From NCBI RefSeq assembly GCF_014805685.1, contig NC_060884.1, positions 16,927,856 through 16,991,855 on the forward strand: 64,000 nt of DNA, in the 5' to 3' direction. A model generated the notes under the pieces. That model was not told the DNA's origin, ran no database searches, and saw only the letters and a list, made by a program, of their open reading frames with translations. A program made the translations under genes and the position numbers. Source of the DNA: Silurus meridionalis. Lineage: Eukaryota > Chordata > Actinopteri > Siluriformes > Siluridae. Below are positions 23,033-35,123 of the stretch, piece after piece; within the stretch, counting starts at the first letter, position 1, and each line of letters begins with the position of its first letter.

Positions 23033-26000
23033 CTGGTGTCATATGATCTATGCAGCATCACCAAATAATGTGATATAATCAACATTATCCACGTGCCTTG
23101 TTTCAGTATTTTGTATAAACCAACTTACAGCCTCCTGCTTTACATTAGTATAGGGCTAAATATGATTTAAGCAGTTAGACAAAGCAATGTTAATTTCGCA
23201 ACACTGTCAGCACCATATAACACGCTCAATGTGTGTTACGTAATGCCTGTAAATTGTGGTCTTGCCCATTTCCTCTGGGTATTAGTCAGCCAGGTGTCAT
23301 CATTGTGCATCAGAATGACTTAATCAATTACTAATGCCTAAATCTATGATGAGTCTTTTTCCAAAAATGTGAAATTTGCAATAATAAATGACATTACTGT
23401 GAAGTACTGTGAGGTTAAAAAATTGTTTCTCTGTATAAACTGGATTCTTATTCATAATATATACCAATCAGCCATAGGATTAAAAACACAGTTCTGACCG
23501 TTTGAGGAAAGAACTTGACAAAACCTCTAAAGGTATGCTGTGGTAACTGTCAGCAAGATGTTAGCAACCCTTTTAAGTCTGGTAAGTTGCATGGCAGGGC
23601 CTCCAAAGATCAGACTTCTTTTTACCAGCACATTCCACAGATACTCAATTGGATTTAGAGCCGGGGAATTTGCAGGTCAAGTCAACACCTTGAACTTTTT
23701 GTCTTGTTTCTCAAACCTTTCATTTTTGTGTATGCCAAGAGAAGCCAATGTCATTAGATAATACCTTTCCATGAAGGGGTGTACTTTAATGCCAGGACCC
23801 AAGGTTTACCAGTATAACATTGCCCAGAGTATTACACTGCATCCACCAGCTTGAATTCTTCCCATAATGCATCCTAGTGCCATCTCTTCCCAGGGTAAGC
23901 AAAGCACACATATACCCGGTCATCCACATTATGTAAAATACTGGGCCACCTTCATCCTTTGCTCGATGATCCAGTTTAAAGCTCAATTTGCCACTGTAGG
24001 CACATTTGGCAATGTATGTACAGGTCGCATGGGCACTCTGACCAGTCTGTGACTATGTAGCCTCATACACACCTTTCTACTGTAGCCAGCATTGACTTTT
24101 TTAGCATCTGTCCCCATCTTGTCTTTTCCCTGGGTGGCTTTCCATGGACCACTTTTGGCAAGTACTAACCACTGTGTACCAGGAAAACCCCGAAAATGCT
24201 GTTTTGGAGATGTTCTGACCAAGTCATTTAGGATCACTTGTTATTTAGCCTCATGGGAAAGTCACTCAGATCCAAATACGTCCTACCCCTTAAAAGGGGC
24301 CAGTGAAACAAAATAACCAATAATAATTAGCTTCAGCTGTCAGTGTCTTTACTCCTATGGCTGATCATTGTATAGTGAATATTGTAAAAATAAATATTTT
24401 GGGCTGCCTTTCCTATCTGCCTGCTACAGTCACAATACAGTCGTCACCATTTCTGCTTGGTAGAAACATCTGGCTGATGTGATAAAATGTTCAACTGTTT
24501 TATGTGTTGTGAACAATGCTGGTTATGCTGGTTAACCTATTTTATTAATTTATTTATTTATTACACTGTTGTAATAGTGTATTATAGAAACATTTATATT
24601 ATGTTTCAAGAAAGCAAGGATACAGGATATACAGGAAACATATTTTTGTCATTGGAAAAACGGAGGGATTTGCTCACATCCTCGAAATCAGGAAAGACAT
24701 AAATGCTGCAATACCATACTTTTGCCTGCCTTTTTTTGTTATTTACCACTAAATAGTTACACAGTAATCTAATAAACCCTAAATAAGAATACAAACACTA
24801 TTTATAGCATGTATAATCTTGATCATCCTTACTCAAGTTTGCAAGATAAATTCTAAAGAAGATAATAGAAAAATTTGTAAGTTAGCTTAGAATAGTTTGA
24901 AGGTCAAGTAGCAGCATTTCACACATGCAGTGGGCTAATTAATTTAGCATGCGAGTTATAATAATAGCCATTATAAGTGACGCTTACCCTTTCTGTTTCT
25001 GGTGAAGCCAGATGCATACAAACACAAATACTGTGAAAATAAGTGACATATTAGTGGTTTGTCCAATATACAGTATTGATCTCCATTTGATAAACTAAAT
25101 TAATTGTGTAAAATAAAACTTAGACACAACCTTAAATAATAGTATTTTCTCTCAACAGTGCATGCACAAACTTTATTGACACCTATTAGGAATGCTTTAA
25201 ATAAATGCAAATGTCATTCTTCTTGTAATTTGCTGTTAGTTCTCAGGAGTTATGCATATAACCATGAGAAAATAAGCAACCAAAGAAAATAGACTGCTGT
25301 GCCCATAGTTATCTATATTTTATATAGCATTTAGAAATGTTTTTATGTTACAGTATTACAATAGTGCAAAGCATTTTAATAAAGTATTGCAACTTTACTT
25401 CAGGAAATTATTCTTCAAGATTAATGTTAATTAACAGACCATAAGTAAATAATCATATTTAAAATAATATATATGCTGTCAAGTTTGTTTATGTCACCCT
25501 GCATATTGTTTTGGTTCATGTCTTGTCTCCTCCCATGTCTTGTTGTTAATTGGCTCCCTATTGCATTATGATCCCTTTCACCTAATTGCAATTTGCAATT
25601 TGATTAATTTTGGTATTTGAGTTAATGTGTTTCTTTGTTTCTATGCAAGGCACCACTCAGTGTGGTCATACCTACAGTAATATCTATACATAAACTGTGT
25701 GATTATGTATAGATATTCCCTTAATATTTTTTAATTTGCCCTTTTGTGGTCTTTTTGGTTCTCGCCTTTCTCAGTTTATGATTTTTGTTTTACGATTCAG
25801 GTCTTTTTGCCAGAATTGCAGTACAATCTCTGAACTTCATTTGCACTTGAATCTGGTTCTCCAACATGGCACCAGTGTATGAAACTTAGTTCTATATATT
25901 GTTTTGCCTCTGTTTATTGAAACAGTGTTTACTACATTTTACTTTTTTCTCTCATACTTGCAGACTCTGACCAATTTACTGAAGATACATTAAAGAACTC

Positions 26001-29000
26001 ACCAAGTGCAATGACTCCAAAAACAACAACAACGACTTTAAATATCCAAGTATCCTGAAAAAAGGTCCCTGAAAAAAGAAACATTACACAATAAGAGGAA
26101 TAATAATAATAATAGTAATAAGATTAATAATAATAATAATAACAACATTAACAACAATAACAACAACAAAAATACTTATATTATTATTATTATTTTTGGT
26201 ATTATTAGTAATAATGTAACTGGGGTTTTTTTTATCTAGGTGTGCTAAACATCTTTGAACATGGAACCTCTGGTGGCAGACCACTTAATTCTTTCGGTGA
26301 GCAAAAGTATTAGAACAGACAGACTTCAAGCTAATTTGTGTAAATAACAATGGAAATTTGTTAATATGATTCCTTGTAATAACTGCACGACTACATAGCT
26401 CTCTGTTACTGTCATCAACTACTGCTGTTTTCCTTAGTAGACCTATCTGATCTAAGTCACGGTGCAATGTTCTTTTGCGTAACACATCTACATGCAGAAA
26501 AGGAGAAAATGAAAGCTGTAATTCTGATCTATAGACTTACATTCACAGCCAGAATGTAAATGTTAAAGATTTAGCAGATGTAATTTTACATATACTATGA
26601 TTTACCTCTTTTATCGTCCTCACTCTCTAGAGAAAAAATGCAATAACAAAAAAAAAATGCAATTAATTCAACAAATTATTACATTCAATAATTTTGTTGA
26701 AGTAAATGATTAGTTCCACAAGATATCCGACCTGCACGACTGCAAACGACTATTCTATAGGTCACTGAACACAAAGCAGTCTACAAAACATGGCTGCTCA
26801 CCACAATTCCCAGTGTACCATGTGGCTTACAAACATAGGACTAGAAAACCCAAGTATCACTCATTCTTTTATGTTTACATTTACCAGTTTTAGGATTTCA
26901 TGCACCTGGACTCAATTACACATTAACACATTCAAGTTCACATGCATTGCAAAATATACACCCAGTGTACTTGGCTACACCAAACTTTATATCTTTATGG
27001 TAGTTTAGGATTTCGGATTACAATAAAATGTATTTGCTCAAGCAACTTTGTTTGCACCTCACCCTAAATTTTCCTGTTTGTTAACATTGAACTTCTCACT
27101 TTGAATTTGCCTGTTTTTTTAATAATGAAGGAATCTAACATGCAAATGTCAGGAGTTCTGCAGCTCTGCAAAATATTACCCTTGTGAGCTGTTTTAGGTA
27201 ATACTGTGAAACAGACTGGTCAAAATGGCTACTGATTTTAGCATTAGTTTATTTTATTATAAATTATATAATGTTGTCACTCAACCAATCTTCTCACACA
27301 CAGCCCTGGGCAGCTCCTTCATTCTCTGGCGTTCATATTTGATTTGTAGTCAAATGTAGCCTCACAATTACAGATTTAACAAAAGAGTTTTTAATCTGTT
27401 CACCAATACAGTTATTTAGAAATTTTTATTTTTATTCTACTAAAATTAATAACATAAATAGTCAATAATAATAATAATAATAATAATTGACTAATAATAA
27501 ATAAATAATAAAAACTAATAATAATTTTTCTTTGTTTGAAAAATCTAAGATAATTTAGCTGGTCTGTTTGTCTTTTAAAGTACATTTTGAAGTTAGTTGT
27601 TGACTAAAATTGAAAATTGAAAATGTAGCTATTTCGCACAATTATGAGTGAATGAAACATGATGAAACAAATCTGACTTACTTTCACATCTCAGCTCTTG
27701 TTTGTTCCATTTACCATTGTTACATGTGATGGAGTTAGAACCCTGAATCTTGCCAGTAGCACACTCCAGAGTGACTTCAGATCCATGAAGAAACATTTTA
27801 TTCAGAGTAGGAGAGTTTTTTAACACAACTGGACCCTTCAGGACAGGTTCCGGACAATCGGCTGCTCAACAAAACAAAGCATTTTAAAGGTCAAGCACAT
27901 TCTCTACTGCCTGTCAGTTACAGCCTGCTGAAGATAAGAAACTGGCTTCAAACTGCTACCTAGTTTCCAAGTTACTGTTTCCTTTCTTACACGTTTTTTT
28001 TTTCATAAATGAAGTGAACACAAAATTCACTTTTTACCTTTGCATTGTGGAAGTGAACTGTATTTCCCATCCTTCTGACAAACAACAAATTTGTTGCCTA
28101 CAAGAGTGTATTCTGCCTCACAGCTGTATTCAATTTCATCTTTATATTCCAGGATTTCCTTGGTCAGATTACTGTGTTTGATCGAATGAGGAATTTCAGG
28201 AGGCTCCCCACAGTTAATCGCTATAAAACAAAACGCATACAATTACAGAAGAAAATGTTATTCTTAGTGTATAATAATAAAATTAATGCTGCTTTCCTGT
28301 TAATACTGCCTGTTCCTACACCAGACATATAACATACTATTAGATTAGGAACGAGCAGTGTAATATCATCTCTTTGCTACCACACCCACTGACTACTACT
28401 CACTGATTTTGTTTGTATATTTGTCTTCTTATAACAAGTGTAAAATGTGCAAATGAAAATGTGTCAGAAATGCTAAGTCTTCACTTCTTACACAAAGTCC
28501 TGGGAAGCCTTTCATTATGCGTTCTGACAGGCACTCAAGTGTTGCCTCACTTTTACAGATATAATAAGAGATTTTGCAGCCAAATAAGTTTATGAAGCTG
28601 AGCTCTAAGGTGATCATTGAAAATCTGCATCAATAAGGAAAAGAAGCATTAAATCATTAAAACTAACTCAGACTATACCCAGTAGGGGATGCAGTGCAAA
28701 TGTGAACATTTCAGGAGGGCAAAGTCCACTAACTAGTTTCCTAGTTACTGTTTCTTTTCTTACACATTTTTTCATAATAACTAAAGTGAGAGAAAAATTT
28801 ATTTTTACCTTTGCATTGTGGAAGTGAACTGTATTTCCCATCTTTCTGACAAACAACAAATTTGTTGCCTACAAGAGTGTATTCTGCCTCACAGCTGTAT
28901 TCAATTTCATCTTTATATTCCAGGATTTCCTTGGTCAGATTACTGTGTTTGATCGAATGAGGAATTTCAGGAGGCTTCCCGCAGTTAATCGCTATAAAAC

Positions 29001-30819
29001 AAAACGCATACGATTACAGAAGAAAATGTTATTCTTAGTGTATAATAATAACATTAATGCTGCTTTCCTGTTAATACTGCCTGTTCCTACACCAGACATA
29101 TAACATACTATTAGATTAAAAACGAGCAGTGTAATATCATCTCTTTGCTACCATACCCACTGACTACTACTCACTGACTGGTTAGGCAAGCAGCAAAATG
29201 TTTGGATTGTAATCTTTTTATATTTGTCTTCTTCAAACAAGTGTAAAATGTGCAAATAAAAATGTGTTTGAAATGCTAAGTCTTCACTTCTTACACAAAG
29301 TCCTGGGCAACCTTTCATTATTCGTTCTGACAGGCACTCAAGTGTTGCCTCACTTTTACAGATATAATAAGAGATTTTGCAGCCAAATAAGTTTATGAAG
29401 CTGAGCTCTAAGGTGATCATTGAAAATCTGCATCAATAAGGAAAAGAAGCATTAAATCATTAAAACTAAGTCAGACTATACCCAGTAGGGGATGCAGTGC
29501 AAATGTGAACATTTCAGGAGGGCAAAGTCCACTAACTAGTTTCCTAGTTACTGTTTCTTTTCTTACACATTTTTTCATAATAACTAAAGTGAAAGAAAAA
29601 TTATTTTACCTTTGCATTGTGGAAGTGAACTGTATTTCCCATCTTTCTGACAAACAACAAATTTGTTGCCTACAAGAGTGTATTCTGCCTCACAGCTGTA
29701 TTCAATTTCATCTTTATATTCCAGGATTTCCTTGGTCAGATTACTGTGTTTGATCGAATGAGGAATTTCAGGAGGCTTCCCGCAGTTAATCGCTATAAAA
29801 CAAAACGCATACGATTACAGAAGAAAATGTTATTCTTAGTGTATAATAATAACATTAATGCTGCTTTCCTGTTAATACTGCCTGTTCCTACACCAGACAT
29901 ATAACATACTATTAGATTAAAAACGAGCAGTGTAATATCATCTCTTTGCTACCATACCCACTGACTACTACTCACTGACTGGTTAGGCAAGCAGCAAAAT
30001 GTTTGGATTGTAATCTTTTTATATTTGTCTTCTTCAAACAAGTGTAAAATGTGCAAATAAAAATGTGTTTGAAATGCTAAGTCTTCACTTCTTACACAAA
30101 GTCCTGGGCAACCTTTCATTATTCGTTCTGACAGGCACTCAAGTGTTGCCTCACTTTTACAGATATAATAAGAGATTTTGCAGCCAAATAAGTTTATGAA
30201 GCTGAGCTCTAAGGTGATCATTGAAAATCTGCATCAATAAGGAAAAGAAGCATTAAATCATTAAAACTAAGTCAGACTATACCCAGTAGGGGATGCAGTG
30301 CAAATGTGAACATTTCAGGAGGGCAAAGTCCACTAACTAGTTTCCTAGTTACTGTTTCTTTTCTTACACATTTTTTCATAATAACTAAAGTGAAAGAAAA
30401 ATATATTTTCACCTTTGCATTGTGGAAGTGAACTGTATTTCCCATCTTTCTGACAAACAACAAATTTGTTGCCTACAAGAGTGTATTCTGCCTCACAGCT
30501 GTATTCAATTTCATCTTTATATTCCAGGTTTTCCTTGGTCAGATTACTGTGTTTGATCGAGTGAGGAATTTCAGGAGGCTTCCCGCAGTTAATCGCTATA
30601 AAACAACAACATGCATACAGTTATTTTTGGAAATTTCATTCTTAGTATACAGTATTAATAATAATACCATTAATAGTAAAAAGAAATAAATAAAATAATA
30701 ATAACAATAACAATTGATCAAAACTGCATTCCTTTTAATAATGCCTGTTCCCACACCAGATATTCTATTAATAATTTATATCAACATTTTAAAATTATGT
30801 CTGATCTTAAAAATTATTT

Positions 30820-30895
<76 letters not shown>

Positions 30896-30902
30896 TTTTA
30901 TT

Positions 30903-30933
<31 letters not shown>

Positions 30934-33900
30934 ATTTATTTTTTTGGTAGGGAGGGTGTTTGATAGAAACTTTAAAGTTTTATTAATTAATTAATTGAAC
31001 TTCACTAATTAATTACATTTTAAAGTATATTTTGAAGTTTATAAATGTTATTGTGTAAGTTAGTTGTTGACACCATCACAAAATTGAAAGTGTAGCGATC
31101 TCACTGTATGAATTGATGAATGAAACATAATGCAAGAAATCTGACTTACCTTTACAGCTCAGCTCTTGTTTGTTCCATTCACCATTGTTACATGTGATGA
31201 CGTCAGAGCCCTGATACTTCACATGGCCAGCAGCACACTCCAGAGTGACTTCAGATCCATGAGGAAACGCATTATTCAGAGTAGAATTTGTTTTTTTTAA
31301 CACCATTGAACCCTTCAGGACAGGTTCAGCACAATCGGCTGCTCAACAAAACAAAGCATTTTAAAGGTCAAAAACATTCTCTACTGCCTGTCAGTTTCAG
31401 CCTGCTGAAGATAAGAAACTGGCAGTGCAATATCTCTTTGCCATCATACATTTATAGACTACAACTAATTAATTTCATATATTAATTTAGTATCCTGCTA
31501 ATAACACAACATGTACATAGCATAATCATTGCACACTTCAAGTTGTCATAGCCGAGCAGAGCTTTTGTCATTGTCATTTAGACAAACAGCAAAAATTCTA
31601 ATTGTAATCTTTGTATATTTCTCTTTTTAAAACAACTGTAAAATGTGCAAATAAAAATGTGGTAGAAATGCAAAACATTTACACAGCCCTCGGCAGCCCA
31701 TCATTCTGTTTTCTGACTGGAACTCCAATGTGGTCTCACATTTACAGTTATAACAAGCTGAGCTCTAAGGTGTTCTGATCACTTTTTATAGAGGTTATTG
31801 TGTAAGTTATTTGTTGACACCAGTCACACCCTACATTATGTATTCTGACTGGCTTTCACTAATCTCAATTTTACAGATATAGAGGGTGTGTTTTTTTTTA
31901 GCTGACCAGCATGAATTTGCAGTGTTTAGCTGATCTACTAAACATAAACCTCATAAGAAATCATGATCATGAAAAATACACACTGTGGAAAAGAAACACT
32001 ATTAAATAAATGCTATCACAGAATCACCAAAATTGAATTTAAGTAAATTAGATAAATATAATATAATATAATATAATATAATATATCAAATATCAACTAA
32101 TTATTTTAGTAATCAAGTATTCAAAGAAATATTCCATCGATTAATCGAGTAATCTGATAAGAATTACTTTTTTTTTTTTTAAAGAGCAATACTAAAGAGA
32201 GAGAAAATAAGAGAGGACACTTAAAATAAATGAGTAATTTGTTTCCTTTAAGAATAATGTAAATTTTTATTGCTGAAATTGATTAATTGATATATTGCAT
32301 CAAAATGCAAATACAGTGCATTCAAAAAAATCCTTCTGCGGTGGCCACGTAGGAAAATAATAATTTAATGAAACTCATAATTATTCTCATTCATTCATTT
32401 ATTTATTTACTTATTTAATCTCGCACAGTATCACGACACGGTATTTAGTCTCCGGAAAAGAAGCTTGAAATTTTCCACGCACTAAATCCGTGTATTTATT
32501 ACCAGATTTAAATACTTGCTCCACTACCTTCTCTATGTGGCCACTGAGGGTCTTTTTGAATGCACTGTATATAAATAAAAATGGTAACTTAAAAAATGGT
32601 AAGTTGGTCATTCAAAAAACCTGTAACCGAATTGTACGAGGTTCTTTATGTTTTAGTTTAAAATGAACCCAAACTTTTTTCTACCATTTTCTTTAGTCTG
32701 AATCTTATTCTTGCCCCTCGCTATGTTCTTCCCATTCCTCCATTTATTACTCTGCAGCGTATTCTGTGTTTACCTGTCCAGATCATTAAAGAGCTCAAAA
32801 GTTGGTGCATCATTAACAATAGTCTGTAGGAAACAAAATGCCCATGTGTAGTTAAATGGAAGAACGAAGCATTGAGGCAAATAATTTGCCTCGATGAATT
32901 TTTGTAATTGAATGACACAAGTTACTCGAGGAATCGTTACAGCCCTACTATATAAATATAAATATTTCAGGAATGCTGAGTAAAGGAGCCACTGTATCAT
33001 TCCTGCATAAAGTATCTTCACCAAGAATCACAAACGATTGCGTATGTATCATGCATTTTTAATGCCATTATAGGAATGTTATGTTATATCAATGCAATGA
33101 TATAGTAAATAAAGCAGGTTTTCACACTCTGCTAAAAAATCTACTTATTCTAAAATCAATGCTTCTACCTGATACAGAAAAGGAAACAGCACATTAACAA
33201 TCCACTGCTCTGGCACATGTTTCTTGATAAGAATTAGAACAAGAACATAAATATATTTTACCTTTGCACTGTGGAAGTGAGCTGTATTTCCTATTTTCTT
33301 GACAAACAACAGAGCTGTTGCCTACAAGTGAGTATTTTTTCTCACAGCCATATTGAATGACATCATTATATTCAATTTTTGTTTTGTTCGGCTGACTGAG
33401 TATAGTAGAATGAGGAATAACAGGAAGGGTTCCACAGGTTACCACTATAAAACAATGACAAAAACACAGTTATGTTGGAAATTTCAGGCTTGGGTCTACA
33501 AAGTTGCTTCAGCATATGTAGTTAAATCTTTAATCATATACAGCTGTAGTTGCTTAAACTTACCCAAACACGCTGCACTTCCAGTCCAGCCATGTGAAAG
33601 ACACTGTCTACGGCTGGAACCCTGAAAGTTATATCTGGAAAGAGTCCATTTTTGCTACTTAAAACCTTGTAGGTATGTTTTTCCTTCTTACAGAATTGAA
33701 CATATATTAAGATAGTTAAGATGAGAAAACTCTTACCCAGGATCACAAAATGGTCTGATGTATGAACCAAACAATGTTCCACTTTTGATTTCATATTTCA
33801 CATGCTGAACTTGTCGAGGATTTCCACAGTCTTTTTCTGATGAAAATAAAACAAAAATGAAAAGTGACATGAAAATGGACTAAATTTTCAAGGTAAATAT

Positions 33901-35070
33901 GTGCAACCAAAAAACACAGCATAGTGTTAAACCATAATCGTGGTATCTGCCACAAGTTCTATATTTTTTCTACATGGATGCTATCACTCAGTAGAAGCAG
34001 TGCATTTTTTTTTTTGTTAATTAATAATTCTATTAGCATTTAGATAAACCAAACATTAGTAATGATTAGTAATGGAAGTTTCATTGAATTTTTGTTAATA
34101 ACTGTATTTTTTTTTTTATTATTCATACTCAATACTGTTTACAACGATCATTGTAAACAGCAGTTGCCGACACCAGCACAAAATTAAAAAGGTTTCTCTC
34201 TTTCTATTTCAAATGAACACTGGAAGTTGATTTACTTTTACAGATCAGCTCCTCTTTGCTCCATTCTCCATTGAGACATCGGATAACATTAGAGCCTTTA
34301 TCCACTTTATGGCCATTAGCACACTCCAGAGTGATTTCAGATCCATCAGGAAAATTATTTTGCAGAAGAGCAGAGTCTGATAACACCAACTCATTTGGCA
34401 GGTTAGGTTGCTGACATTCACCTGCTAAGTAAAACACAGCACACATTTAAGGTCAATCTGTCTTTCAGCTGAAAAACAAAAGCTGTATCCAACATTGGTT
34501 TACGCTGCAAACAAAAATTTTGTCAACCAAAAATGAGCAAATGGTTCTCGTTATTTTGTTTTTGTGTCTATTACAAAATCTGTCATCGAACCAAAGAAAC
34601 CTTTGAAACCTTGAAATCTTGATGCCTAATTAGGGCCCAGTTGTCCCTTTTGGTGTCTATACAGCATGTGACAATACGGCAAGTTGCCAAAGGCGTTCTA
34701 TTAATGGTCCTTAATGGTATCCAGTAGATATAACATACCTGTAATAGTTCTGGAAACTCACACAGACTTCAGAAACTAGAGTTTCTTCCAAAACCAATAC
34801 AACTTCTACGAGGGGGATTTTGCCAGAAGGGCAAACTGGAAAGTTACTGGGGTAGATTAGAAAGCGGCAGTGTTGGATCATCTCCTTGGCGACACTGAAT
34901 ACATTTATTTAGCTTGGCTCATTTACTTCTCCCAGCCAATATTTTCTTAGTTAGCTATTAGCTACTGAGTAACAATCTCTGGAGGAAAATCAAGGTGTGG
35001 ATAGACCTGACCATGTCCTTTTATATGGAAGGGATTCTCAAGCACTATACACTATAAACATATATTAAAC

Positions 35071-35123
<53 letters not shown>

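Larger units (their letters stand above)
28038..30860 (-). repeat. Tandem duplication of an ~800-bp CCP exon/intron unit
   Basis: Type-b exon starts lie at 30595, 29792, 28991 and 28220. Exons and most intron sequence are near-identical between units. The left and right edges of similarity were judged by eye. A long TA tract (about 30825-30892) borders the array on the right. Confidence 0.85.

Noticed and set aside
28492..30228. Type-c sequences as extra coding CCP modules
   Set aside because: Their open phase does not match the preceding exon, they lack a tryptophan, and one has lost a cysteine; listed as decayed exons instead.
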